Below, piece after piece: positions 23,700 to 32,196 of a stretch of DNA of 64,000 nucleotides. The DNA comes from CAZPMT01 sp964587655 (lineage in GTDB: Bacteria > Hydrogenedentota > Hydrogenedentia > Hydrogenedentales > SLHB01). The stretch covers positions 22,845 to 86,844 of the forward strand of contig CAZPMT010000010.1 of NCBI GenBank assembly GCA_964587655.1. Direction: 5' to 3'. Both the position numbers and the translations under genes were made by a program. The notes beneath the pieces are model-generated. The model ran no database searches, was not told the DNA's origin, and was given only the letters and a program-made list of their open reading frames with translations. The first letter of the stretch is position 1. Every line of letters begins with the position of its first letter.

Positions 23700-24953
23700 A
23701 TGGATTTTCAGGAAGAGATGGAACGGATCGGACGGCAGGCGCGTGTTGCGGCCCATGCTTTGCGCTCGATGACAAGCGCGGTGAAGGATGCGGCCTTGAA
23801 TGGAATCGCGGGGAAACTACGCGCATCGAAGGAACTGCTGCGGCGGGAGAATGAAAAGGATCTGAAAGCCGGGCGCGACAAGGGGCTGTCGGACGCCATG
23901 CTGGACCGCCTCGAGTTGAGCGACAAGCAGATCGAGGCGATGGCCGAGGGGTTGGAAACGGTCGCGGCGCTCGCGGATCCCGTCGGCGAAATCGTCACGC
24001 AAACAGTACGCCCGAACGGTCTCCGGATCGCGCAGATCCGCCAGCCGATCGGCGTGGTGGGCATCATATACGAAAGCCGTCCGAACGTGACGGCGGACGC
24101 GGCCGCGTTGTGTCTGAAGTCGGGCAACGCCTGCATCCTCCGCGGCGGATCGGAAGCGATCCACAGCAACCTGGCGATTGCGCGCGTCTTTGTCGAGGGA
24201 GCCGTTGCCGCGGGTGTTCCGGAGCACGCGGTGCAGATGGTGGCGACGACGGATCGCGAGGCAGTCGGGGCTATGCTCAAGATGGACCGATATATCGACG
24301 TCATTGTGCCCCGTGGAGGCAAGGGCCTCATCGCGCGAATCCTCGATGAGTCGCGGATCCCGGTGGTGGCGCACCTCGACGGCATCTGCCATACGTACGT
24401 TCACGATGACGCGGACCTCGCCATGGCGAAGAAGATCTGCATCAACGCGAAACTGCAACGGCCCGGCGTCTGCAACGCAATGGAAACGCTGCTGGTCCAT
24501 GAGGCGGTGGCGGGCGCGTTCCTGCCCGACGTCGCGCGGGCGCTCCGGGAAGGCCAGTGCGAGTTGCGGGGTTGTCCGAAGACGCGCGCGATTATCGAGT
24601 GCCTCCCGGCGACGGAAGAAGACTGGCGCACCGAGTACCTTGACCGCATCTTGTCGATCAAGGTCATCGGATCGCTTTCAGAAGCCGTCGAACACATCAA
24701 CTCCTACGGTTCGCACCATTCGGACGCGATCATTACGGAGGGTTACGCGCCCGCGGAACGATTCCTCGACGAGGTGGACAGCGCGACCGTCTATGTGAAT
24801 GCATCGACGCGGTTCACGGACGGGTTCGAGTTCGGCCTGGGCGCGGAAATCGGCATCAGCACTAACAAGCTACACTGCCGAGGTCCGATGGCCCTTCGAG
24901 AGCTAACGACGCTGAAGTATGTCATTCGAGGATCGGGCCAGATACGTGAGTAA
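23700..24953 (+). CDS. proA: Gamma-glutamyl phosphate reductase
   Basis: A 417-residue aldehyde-dehydrogenase-fold enzyme that reduces glutamyl phosphate to the semialdehyde with NADPH, using the product of ProB. Visible are IRQPIGVVGIIYESRPNVTADAA near 112, SGNACILRGGSEAIHSN near 140, the catalytic cysteine C258 in QRPGVCNAMETLLVHE, and the closing FTDGFEFGLGAEIGISTNKLHCRGPM near 365. ATG 23700 follows GGGAG; the frame is open far upstream only in the antisense context of proB. The 3' end overlaps nadD. Confidence 0.95.
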   Translation: MDFQEEMERIGRQARVAAHALRSMTSAVKDAALNGIAGKLRASKELLRRENEKDLKAGRDKGLSDAMLDRLELSDKQIEAMAEGLETVAALADPVGEIVTQTVRPNGLRIAQIRQPIGVVGIIYESRPNVTADAAALCLKSGNACILRGGSEAIHSNLAIARVFVEGAVAAGVPEHAVQMVATTDREAVGAMLKMDRYIDVIVPRGGKGLIARILDESRIPVVAHLDGICHTYVHDDADLAMAKKICINAKLQRPGVCNAMETLLVHEAVAGAFLPDVARALREGQCELRGCPKTRAIIECLPATEEDWRTEYLDRILSIKVIGSLSEAVEHINSYGSHHSDAIITEGYAPAERFLDEVDSATVYVNASTRFTDGFEFGLGAEIGISTNKLHCRGPMALRELTTLKYVIRGSGQIRE

Positions 24954-25542
24954 GCAGGAGCGGATCGGGATCTTCGGGGGCACGTTCGACCCGATACACA
25001 ATGCCCATATCGACATCGCGCGGGCCGCGCTCGAGGAGGCGCGCCTCGACCGAATCATCTTCGTGGTCTCCGCGCGCCCTCCGCATAAGCAAGGGGGGCC
25101 CTACGCTTCGCCGGAGGATCGGTTTGCCATGGCCGCCGCGGCGGTTCAGGAGAACCCGCGATTCAAGGTCTCGCGAGTGGAGATCGACCGCGAAGGGCCA
25201 TCCTACATGGTTGACACGCTCGACGAGATCGCAGAGATGCATCGCGATGCCGCGTTGTTCCTCATCATCGGGCTCGACTCCTTTCTCGATCTTCCGAAAT
25301 GGAAGAATCCCGAAGGAATACTGTCTCGTGTGCGGCTGCTGGTCATACGCAGACCGAACCTGCCCAATGAAGCGCCCGCCCTGTTGAAGGGCCGCTATGA
25401 CGTGCTCGCGTTTCCGGAAACGGAGCTATCCTCGACTGAAGTGCGCGACCGGATCGTTGCGGAAGCCCCCTTTGGGGACCTCGTTCCTCCGCCGGTAGCC
25501 CGGCTCATACGCGAAAGAGGGATCTACCGTGTCGATCATTGA
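24946..25542 (+). CDS. nadD: Nicotinate-mononucleotide adenylyltransferase
   Basis: About 198 residues; joins NaMN and ATP to deamido-NAD. The nucleotidyltransferase start is RIGIFGGTFDPIHNAH; the usual H-x-G-H reads H-N-A-H, a mild variation. SARPPHKQGG and the C-terminal LSSTEVRDRI (SSTxxR) motif complete the active site, with FLIIGLDSFLDLPKWK between. GTG 24946 gives the most family-like N-terminus and overlaps the proA stop by 8 bp; ATG 24919 would add nine residues. Neither has a strong ribosome site, so coupling to proA is likely. It is followed by yqeK, a very common nadD neighbour. Confidence 0.92.
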   Translation: MSKQERIGIFGGTFDPIHNAHIDIARAALEEARLDRIIFVVSARPPHKQGGPYASPEDRFAMAAAAVQENPRFKVSRVEIDREGPSYMVDTLDEIAEMHRDAALFLIIGLDSFLDLPKWKNPEGILSRVRLLVIRRPNLPNEAPALLKGRYDVLAFPETELSSTEVRDRIVAEAPFGDLVPPPVARLIRERGIYRVDH

Positions 25543-26116
25543 GACCGCACGCGCCAAGGAATTCGTGAGCCTGCTGCGGGCGCGCGTGCCCGACCATACG
25601 CTGCAGCATTGCATTTTCGCGGCGGAATATATGGCGTCGTTCGCCGTTCAGGCGGAGATCACAAACGATCAGGCCGTCACCGCCGCTCTCTTGCACGATC
25701 TGTGCAAGGGGATGGCCGATGCGGAACTGCTGGCGGCCGCGAACGAGCACGGCATCATGCCGAACGACACGCAGCGGCTGAAACCGGGTCTCCTGCACGG
25801 GCCGGTGGCCGCAGAAGAATGCCGGCGCGATCTCGGCATCGCCGATCAAGCCGTTTACGACGCGATCTATTGGCACAGCACCGGACGTCCCGAATGGGGC
25901 AACGTGGGCTTGGCGCTCTACGTGGCCGATTTCGCCGAGCCTTCGCGGACGTACTCGGAGGCGGAGGAGGCCCGGCGAATTCTCCGCCGCGAGGGCTTCA
26001 AGCCTGCGTTGCGATACGTGTCAACGAGAAAACTGGAACATGTCCGCACAAAACCTCACGTGGACCCAGCTACGGAAGCTTTCCACGCGTGGCTCACGGC
26101 GGAGTTCGATCGATGA
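25529..26116 (+). CDS. yqeK: YqeK-type HD hydrolase (symmetrical Ap4A hydrolase)
   Basis: A 195-residue HD protein of the YqeK family, whose studied members cleave diadenosine tetraphosphate to two ADP. Metal-binding features are HTLQHCIFAAEYM near 23, AALLHDLCKG (HD) near 52, LLHGPVAAEECRRDLGI near 87 and YWHSTGRPEWGNVGLALYVADFAEPSRTY near 112; the last block is diagnostic. The GTG start at 25529 lies inside nadD (14-bp overlap) behind GAAAGAGGGA. Position after nadD matches many genomes. A methyltransferase gene overlaps its stop by 4 bp. Confidence 0.88.
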   Translation: MSIIETARAKEFVSLLRARVPDHTLQHCIFAAEYMASFAVQAEITNDQAVTAALLHDLCKGMADAELLAAANEHGIMPNDTQRLKPGLLHGPVAAEECRRDLGIADQAVYDAIYWHSTGRPEWGNVGLALYVADFAEPSRTYSEAEEARRILRREGFKPALRYVSTRKLEHVRTKPHVDPATEAFHAWLTAEFDR

Positions 26117-26892
26117 TCCCGCAGGACTCCTTCGGCGAGCTCGCGCCCTACTATGACCGGATCATGGACCACGTGAACTACGACCGATGGTACATGGTCA
26201 CGACGACGCTGGCCGCCATGCTTCCCGCCGGCTTCATGCACCTTGACGCGGCGTGCGGCACCGGCACGTTGATCAAGCGGCTGCGCTCGAAAGGATGGAA
26301 GAGCGTAGGCACGGACCTCTCCTTCGCGATGATAAGGACCGGGAGGCAAACCGGGGCCGCGTTTCCGGGGGCTGCGAGCGATCTGCGCGCGTTGCCTATT
26401 TGCGGCGGGATCGATTACGTCACGTGCCTGTTTGACAGCGTCAATTTCCTGTTGTCGATCGAGGAGTTGATGAAAGCCTTCGGCGAATTCCGAAGCGTCA
26501 TGACTCCGCGAGGCGTTCTTTACTTCGACGTGGTGACCGAACGGATGGTGACCGAGCATTTCGAAGACCAGGACTGGACCGAGGACAACGGGCGGTTCTC
26601 AACCGTGTGGCGAAGCCGCTACTCACGCAAGACGTGCATTGCCGAGACCTCCGTGCGCGTTAACGGCGGGCCGGAAGGCAGGGTTCGCGAGCGCATTTAC
26701 ACACAGAAGGAGATCGAACACGCGCTGGAACAAACCGGGCTTTCGTTGTTGGGGGCGTTTGACGCACATACATGGAAGCCGCCGCACAAGCGCACGGTGC
26801 GAATCGACTTTGTCGCGGCCATCACGCCGTCGCGCGCGTTGCGCAAGCGGTTCGATTCGGTATACGCTGAAGTTCGAGAACAACTCGCCTAG
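26113..26892 (+). CDS. Class I SAM-dependent methyltransferase
   Basis: A 259-residue methyltransferase of unknown substrate. After FGELAPYYDRIMDHVNYDRW comes SAM motif I in MHLDAACGTGTLIKRL near 43, then VGTDLSFAMIR and a motif-IV-like IDYVTCLFDSVNFLL near 95. The DRIMDHVNYDRW start is typical of small methyltransferases that sit near nadD/yqeK or rsfS. ATG 26113 overlaps the yqeK stop (ATGA), indicating coupled translation. The C-terminal half is beta-rich (ERIYTQKEIEHALEQTGLSLLGAFD). Confidence 0.82.
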   Translation: MIPQDSFGELAPYYDRIMDHVNYDRWYMVTTTLAAMLPAGFMHLDAACGTGTLIKRLRSKGWKSVGTDLSFAMIRTGRQTGAAFPGAASDLRALPICGGIDYVTCLFDSVNFLLSIEELMKAFGEFRSVMTPRGVLYFDVVTERMVTEHFEDQDWTEDNGRFSTVWRSRYSRKTCIAETSVRVNGGPEGRVRERIYTQKEIEHALEQTGLSLLGAFDAHTWKPPHKRTVRIDFVAAITPSRALRKRFDSVYAEVREQLA

Positions 26893-26913
26893 CGCAGGAA
26901 AGGTAGAGCCTTC

Positions 26914-27807
26914 GTGAAACCCAGAGAGATTCCCATCGCGCGTCGAGGCGCGGTCGCGCTTCCGCTGATCCTTCTGATGTTGGGGTGCGCCACGCGCGCG
27001 GAAAACGTTCATGAGATAACGAACGTCGCGCGGATAGAGGATTATCATCCGCATTGGGAGCCGCTGTTCAAGGGGATCGATCTTGCGCAAGGGCGGAAGA
27101 TAGCGCCGGATCCTTTGGCCGTCTACGCAGTCCGGATGGATCTGAAGGAATCATCGATTGAATTCCTGGCCACGCCGTCCAACGGAGATCGCCCCCTCGA
27201 AACGGACGGCAGAAAGACCAGCACTTTCCTGAAGGAGTTTCACTGTCAACTGGCGATAAACGCCTCGCCGTTTTCGCAGGTCGAGGAAGGGGAAGGCGCC
27301 CCCAAGGACATTCTCGGGCTTTCGGCGTCCCGTGGCGATGTCTATTCACAACCTCACACTTCCCACTGCGCGCTGTTGATCTCGAAAGACAACAAGGTGT
27401 CCATCGCGGAGCCGCCGTTCAAAACTGAAGGCGTCTACAATGCCGTGAGTGGGTTCGGTATGCTCCTCAAGAAGGGACGGAACGTCGGGAGCAACGATCA
27501 GCGGCACCCACGGACCGCGGCGGGCGTATCGAAGGATGGCCGCTATCTTTACTTGCTGCTGATTGATGGCCGGCAGCCGCTCTACAGCATCGGCACGACG
27601 ACGCAGGAAACAGCGGAGTGGATGAGACAGATCGGCGGGTATGATGCGCTGAACCTCGATGGCGGCGGCTCGACCACTCTGGTCATCTCCAATGGACAAG
27701 GCGGCGCGCAGATTCTGAATCGCCCCATCCACAACAAGATCCCGGGCACGGAGCGCGTGAACGGAAATCACCTGGGCGTATGTGCAAAGCCGCTGAGAGC
27801 CAAGTGA
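26914..27807 (+). CDS. Phosphodiester glycosidase (NAGPA/DUF2233) family lipoprotein
   Basis: A 297-residue exported protein. The N-terminus has a basic segment, a hydrophobic core (VALPLILLML) and the lipobox LMLGCA, with Cys about residue 25, so it is likely a membrane-anchored lipoprotein. The body matches the NAGPA domain: LAINASPFS, a VSGFGMLLKKG strand, HPRTAAGVSKDGRYLYLLLIDGRQ and the signature YDALNLDGGGSTTLVI near 248. Relatives cleave phosphodiester-linked sugars or act on cell-wall polymers. GTG 26914 is the probable start, behind AGGAAAGG. It ends this plus-strand run and faces the convergent nnrE gene. Confidence 0.82.
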   Translation: MKPREIPIARRGAVALPLILLMLGCATRAENVHEITNVARIEDYHPHWEPLFKGIDLAQGRKIAPDPLAVYAVRMDLKESSIEFLATPSNGDRPLETDGRKTSTFLKEFHCQLAINASPFSQVEEGEGAPKDILGLSASRGDVYSQPHTSHCALLISKDNKVSIAEPPFKTEGVYNAVSGFGMLLKKGRNVGSNDQRHPRTAAGVSKDGRYLYLLLIDGRQPLYSIGTTTQETAEWMRQIGGYDALNLDGGGSTTLVISNGQGGAQILNRPIHNKIPGTERVNGNHLGVCAKPLRAK

Positions 27808-27869
27808 CAACCGCTCGGCCAGTCTCCGGAGAGCTGACCGGCGTTTCTAGGTTGAGCGTCTCCCCACTC

Positions 27870-28511
27870 CTAATCGTCGGCGCAGATCTCCGGGATGCCG
27901 ATGTCCGCGATCACGAGCCGCCCGATGTATGGTCTTGAGGCGGGGTTGTCGAATCCGCGTTTCGCGAATTGAAAGGTTACGGTCACATCGGCGCGAATGC
28001 AGCATCCGCACGGCAGGCCTGTGTCCGCGTCAAGGCCTGAGGGCAGATCGACGGCAACCGTTCTTACATTGGGCCACGCCTTGATCGCGGCGCGCATGAC
28101 GCCGCGGACCTCGCCCGAGATGCCCGTGCCAAGCAGGGCGTCCACAAGGACAGCACAACTGTCGAGACCTCGGAGGGCATCAGTGACGGCCGCCTCATCC
28201 TGAACGCTGTGAATTGTCCCGCCGAGGCGCTCGTAGACCTTCATGAAAGTCAGCGCGTCGCCTTGAATCGCAGCGGGGTCCGCGACGAGCACAACGCGCG
28301 TATCGAGTCCTGCAAGCATCGCGAGGCGCGCGACGACAAACCCGTCGCCGCCGTTGTTGCCCTTGCCGCAGACGATGCCCACCGGGCCGCGGTCAATCTC
28401 GCGAAACACCGCAAGCCCGGCGTTGTTCATCAATACGGCGCCGGGAATGCCAATCTCGTGAATACAACGCCGATCCGCTTCACGCATCTGCGCCGCCGTG
28501 AGTGATTTCAT
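27870..28511 (-). CDS. nnrE: NAD(P)H-hydrate epimerase
   Basis: A 213-residue YjeF N-terminal domain protein that converts (R)- to (S)-NAD(P)H hydrate, feeding NnrD. Motifs are AAQMREADRRCIHEIGIPG at the start, VCGKGNNGGDGFVVAR near 48 (substrate and cation binding), and VAVDLPSGLDADTGLPCG near 153 with the catalytic Asp. In E. coli the two repair activities are one protein; here they are split, with nnrD at 17617. The DUF4139-protein gene lies 23 bp upstream on the same strand. Confidence 0.92.
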   Translation of the reverse strand: MKSLTAAQMREADRRCIHEIGIPGAVLMNNAGLAVFREIDRGPVGIVCGKGNNGGDGFVVARLAMLAGLDTRVVLVADPAAIQGDALTFMKVYERLGGTIHSVQDEAAVTDALRGLDSCAVLVDALLGTGISGEVRGVMRAAIKAWPNVRTVAVDLPSGLDADTGLPCGCCIRADVTVTFQFAKRGFDNPASRPYIGRLVIADIGIPEICADD

Positions 28512-28534
28512 CGCGATGATGCTTTCTTCGGTGG

Positions 28535-30010
28535 TCAGTACTGCACACGGACGCGGTACTTGAGAACGGTCTCGCCGTTTACCGGGACCGGCAATGAGAA
28601 CACGGCCGTCCGCGAATCTTTCTTCACAAACTCGTGGGATTTTTCGAGGATGGTCCAGTCTTCCGTCATGGGTTCGACGACGTCCACGGTAATGTTGTTC
28701 TGTTTGTGATTACGGATCTTGATCTCGTAGGCCGACTCGAAAATGCGGTCGGACAGCCGCTGAAAGTCGGTCTGCGTGCGTTCGCCGACAACGTCAAAGG
28801 CGTTGCCGAGGCGCAGGCGCACCTCCTCGTCTTTCGGCGTGTGTTTGATGTGGTCCTCGCCCGCGAACTGGAGCATTTTCTCGCTGTCTTCCTGATATAC
28901 GCGCATGACGCCCGCGGGCAGGGGCATGCCGAGGTGGTTTTCCTCCTTGTTCATCATCTTCAGGAACACGCCCACTTTCTCTTCCTTCTGGGGCGGTATC
29001 GGCTGGCTGTAGAACCCCTCGTTCCCGCGATACTCGTAGACTTTGGCCACGGGCACGGCGGCGGCGGTAAGCAGACTGACTTGTTTCGACTCGTTCTGCT
29101 TGATGGTGGTCCGCCGCGGCAGCGTGTACAGGTGATATTCCGCGAAGGTTTCCTCGCGCATCGGCGCGGGCCTGGCCATTTTAGCCATCGCCCCATCTGC
29201 CGCCATGGCAAGCCCCGCTCGCAACTCAGGTTGCACGATGTTGACTTCCCCGGCGACGACCTTCATCCGGGCGTTCGTGTATTGCGCGCCGGACTGATTG
29301 TTTAGGGTGACCCAACCTTCAAGATCCAGTTTCGTCTCCGTCTTGTCGAGCGTCACGACATAGTCGGCGCTCCAACCGATTCCCGCGGTAAGATACGTCA
29401 CCTCGACGTCGTGATCGGTGCCGTTGTTCTGAAGGATCCAGATCAGGGTGGGCTTGGCAATCAGATTCTCCGGGATCTCGGGAAGGACGACTTGGCCGGG
29501 ATGACCGAGGTAGATGTCCCTTCCAACCTTGTAGACCGGGCCTCCGTTGACGCTGAGGAGCTCGGCATCCACCTGCGAGAAGCTGACCTCGGTGCTCAGG
29601 TTGACCAAGCGGACTTGTTTGCCGACGTATTTCTCCATGAGCTTGGCGGGACTCACGAGGTCGTACGCGTAGTTCTGTTCAAGTATGGCCAAGGCGCCCG
29701 GCGCGCTGATGGACTTCAGACTGACGGTCTCGGGGCGGATCTTCTCGGCGACATCCATGAACCTGAGGGACTGTTCGCCCGGGAGAAGCTTTATCTTGCG
29801 GCGATCGCGCACGAGTGCAAGGTCGTTGTTGTATATGGTCACGGCCACGTCTGTTTGATCTTGGAGGGTCGTTTCCGCCGAGACCACGGAGTTCTTCAGC
29901 GGATCGTTGAGTTTGGTTTGGGCGGGCGCCGGAGCCGCAGCTTCCTGTGCCGCGGCCATGCCCGTCAAGATGACCACGCAGGTCAGGGTCAAGGTCAAGT
30001 ATCTGCTCAT
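28535..30010 (-). CDS. Exported DUF4139-domain protein
   Basis: A 491-residue protein with a clear signal peptide (SRYLTLTLTCVVILTGMAAAQ). The body is mostly beta strand: TDVAVTIYNNDLALVRDRR near 50, YLTAGIGWSADYVVTLD near 210, and a C-terminal domain ending FSLPVPVNGETVLKYRVRVQY, as in DUF4139 proteins. These are periplasmic or outer-surface proteins of unknown function. ATG 30010 has an excellent AGGAGG site; an upstream in-frame ATG at 30046 is less likely. An Ala/Pro-rich linker follows the signal peptide. Same strand as nnrE, 23 bp upstream. Confidence 0.78.
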   Translation of the reverse strand: MSRYLTLTLTCVVILTGMAAAQEAAAPAPAQTKLNDPLKNSVVSAETTLQDQTDVAVTIYNNDLALVRDRRKIKLLPGEQSLRFMDVAEKIRPETVSLKSISAPGALAILEQNYAYDLVSPAKLMEKYVGKQVRLVNLSTEVSFSQVDAELLSVNGGPVYKVGRDIYLGHPGQVVLPEIPENLIAKPTLIWILQNNGTDHDVEVTYLTAGIGWSADYVVTLDKTETKLDLEGWVTLNNQSGAQYTNARMKVVAGEVNIVQPELRAGLAMAADGAMAKMARPAPMREETFAEYHLYTLPRRTTIKQNESKQVSLLTAAAVPVAKVYEYRGNEGFYSQPIPPQKEEKVGVFLKMMNKEENHLGMPLPAGVMRVYQEDSEKMLQFAGEDHIKHTPKDEEVRLRLGNAFDVVGERTQTDFQRLSDRIFESAYEIKIRNHKQNNITVDVVEPMTEDWTILEKSHEFVKKDSRTAVFSLPVPVNGETVLKYRVRVQY

Positions 30011-30132
30011 GACAAGCCTCCTTCTGGTGTTGTGCATCGAGTTCACGGAACATCATTCTACCACGGATGTTCCTTGAACGTTAGACCCCAAACCCCGGTC
30101 TAGGTTCGGTGAGCGGGCGCACGAAGGAGAAA

Positions 30133-30158
30133 GGGGCAACTGAAGAACCAGTTGCCCC
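30133..30158 (-). terminator. Intrinsic terminator of the acyl-CoA dehydrogenase gene
   Basis: A perfect 10-bp stem (GGGGCAACTG / CAGTTGCCCC) with a 6-base loop lies 23 bp after the stop at 30181; on the minus strand it is followed by TTTCTCCTT. This is a good rho-independent terminator candidate. Confidence 0.65.
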
Positions 30159-30180
30159 TGCGTTGCGCAATGATGCGGCG

Positions 30181-32061
30181 TTACTTCTTCGGCGGCACGT
30201 CCGTGTAGATGCCGTCAACCATCCAGGACAGTTGGCCTTCCAGGAATTCCTTGCCGACTTTGTCGATCAGGTTGTCATGGCTGCGGTCCCACACGAGGCT
30301 GTAGTTGGTTTCGATGCGGCGGCGGGCAATTCTGCAGAACAGGTCAACCACGTCATTGATGGTGTTGTTGCTGGGATCCTGTGCCAGGAGAGCTTCGGCG
30401 CGAGAGAGACTGGCGGTCATTGCGTAAAGGTCCGTGCCGACGTCCACGAAGCGGGCCAGGATGAGGGTCTTGCGCTCAAGCTTGGGACCGTACACGGCCA
30501 TCGGGTAGAAAATCCGCCGCGACAGGCGCTTGCAGCCGCGCGCTACGTAGGCGAGGTGGGCGCGATTCTTCGCGGAGAGGTACTTGACGTTGCCCGGGGC
30601 GAAGGCCGGGAGGATCGTCGTCGGCAGCCATGTGGCATAGAAGAAGGCCGCCTTGAAGACCAAGGAGATCTTCTGCCCAATCGGCGTCTTCGGGTTCGCG
30701 ATCGCCACGACCTTGCTCATATGCATGTCGGTGGCTTCGCGGGCGATGATGAGCTGCATGATCTCGCTTGTGCCTTCGAGGATACGCGACACGCGGCAAT
30801 CACGCATGTTCCGCTCGCATATGACCGGCTCTTCGCCGCGGTTCCGGAGCGAGTCAAAGGATTCATAGCCGCGTCCGCTGCGGACCTGCATGAAATCGTC
30901 GCCGACGCGCCACCCGGCTTCCGTCGCGAAGTACTTGGCCATAGCGGCTTCGAGCCGGATATCGACGCCGCCCTTGTCGGCCAGCGCGCAGGCGAGCCAA
31001 TTGATGCTCTCTATCGCGAAGGTCTCCGCGGCCATACGCGAGGTCATGTTCGCCACGGCTTGGTGCTTCCCGATGGGGAAGCCCCACTGAATGCGGACGT
31101 TGCACCACTTGTGCCCGTAGAAGAGCCCCTGTTTCGCAGTAGCCCCGGCAAGGGCGGGAACCGTCAGGCGGCCAGTGTTCAACGTCATCAAGGCGATCTT
31201 GAGGCCGTCACCGGTTTTCCCCAGGATATTTTCCGCCGGGACCTTCATGTCCTTGAAACGAAGCAGTCCGTTCGATATGCCATGAAGACCCATGAACCGG
31301 CAGCGGCTGGCGACCTCGAACCCCTTCGCGGTCTCCGGGTCCTTGCGGTCGACCACGAACGCGGTGATCTGCGGACGCTCTTTGCCCTTGATCACGGCGG
31401 CCGGCGTCTGCGCCATCACGATAAGGATATCGGCATCGGGACCGTTCGTGATCCAAAGCTTCTCGCCGTTGATCAGGTAGAACTTGCCATCCTCGGTCGG
31501 CGTGGCGCGCGTTTTCATATGCGCGGGGTCGGAACCTGCGTCCGGCTCCGTAAGGGCAAACGCGGATATCTCGCCGGCGGCGAGGCGCGGGAGCCACTTC
31601 TTCTTCTGTTCCTCGGTCCCCACCATTTTCAGCGGCTGCGGTACGCCGATGCTCTGGTGAGCGGACAACCAGGTGGCCGTGCTCTGGCAATAGGTGCCTA
31701 TGTAAGCTACAAGGCGGCTGTAGTTCGTCTGAGAAAGGCCGAGCCCCCCATACTCCTTGCCGATCTTCAGTCCAAAGAAACCGGCTTCCCCCATGGCCTT
31801 GAGCGCTTCCTTGGGATACTCGTAGGTCTGGTCGACCTTGTCGGGATCGAGGGTCCGTTCGAGGACCTCCTTCGCCTTCTTCATCATCTCGTCGCCGATC
31901 TTCTTGTCTTCGGGGTCCTGAATCGGAAATGGATGCACCAAGTCCCAGCGGAAGTTGCCTCTGAACATTTCCGCAATAAAACTTGGGTATTTCCACTCCT
32001 TCTCACGCGCCACTTCGGCCATACCCCTCGACTCCTGTCTTTCTTTGTTGGCTACTCGCAT
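30181..32061 (-). CDS. Acyl-CoA dehydrogenase with C-terminal extension (VLCAD/ACAD9-like)
   Basis: A 626-residue flavoprotein catalysing the first oxidation of beta-oxidation. Family blocks are GFFGLKIGKEYGGLGLS near 94, AFALTEPDAGSDPAHMKTRA near 168, NGEKLWITNGPDADILIVMA near 198 and the catalytic-base block SRILEGTSEIMQLIIARE, with E429 as the expected base. The 190-residue region after 440 is the extra helical domain of very-long-chain or membrane-associated members. ATG 32061 is preceded by GAGGG. The ligase gene fadD lies 135 bp upstream on the same strand, so fatty acids activated there are the likely substrates. The electron-transfer flavoprotein is not in the window. Confidence 0.92.
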   Translation of the reverse strand: MRVANKERQESRGMAEVAREKEWKYPSFIAEMFRGNFRWDLVHPFPIQDPEDKKIGDEMMKKAKEVLERTLDPDKVDQTYEYPKEALKAMGEAGFFGLKIGKEYGGLGLSQTNYSRLVAYIGTYCQSTATWLSAHQSIGVPQPLKMVGTEEQKKKWLPRLAAGEISAFALTEPDAGSDPAHMKTRATPTEDGKFYLINGEKLWITNGPDADILIVMAQTPAAVIKGKERPQITAFVVDRKDPETAKGFEVASRCRFMGLHGISNGLLRFKDMKVPAENILGKTGDGLKIALMTLNTGRLTVPALAGATAKQGLFYGHKWCNVRIQWGFPIGKHQAVANMTSRMAAETFAIESINWLACALADKGGVDIRLEAAMAKYFATEAGWRVGDDFMQVRSGRGYESFDSLRNRGEEPVICERNMRDCRVSRILEGTSEIMQLIIAREATDMHMSKVVAIANPKTPIGQKISLVFKAAFFYATWLPTTILPAFAPGNVKYLSAKNRAHLAYVARGCKRLSRRIFYPMAVYGPKLERKTLILARFVDVGTDLYAMTASLSRAEALLAQDPSNNTINDVVDLFCRIARRRIETNYSLVWDRSHDNLIDKVGKEFLEGQLSWMVDGIYTDVPPKK

Positions 32062-32196
32062 AGCATCACCCTCTTTTCCCGCGTCTTGTTACATCAACAA
32101 CACCTACTTGAACGCCCAAAGTCTAGTGCGTCTACCCGACGAAGTCAAAACGAACTGCGCTAAAGGCTAAAGCCGCGCGAACGGCAAAAAGGCCGT

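Noticed and set aside
30109..32163. 684-codon plus-strand open frame
   Set aside because: It is the antisense shadow of the acyl-CoA dehydrogenase gene, a common effect in GC-rich DNA.
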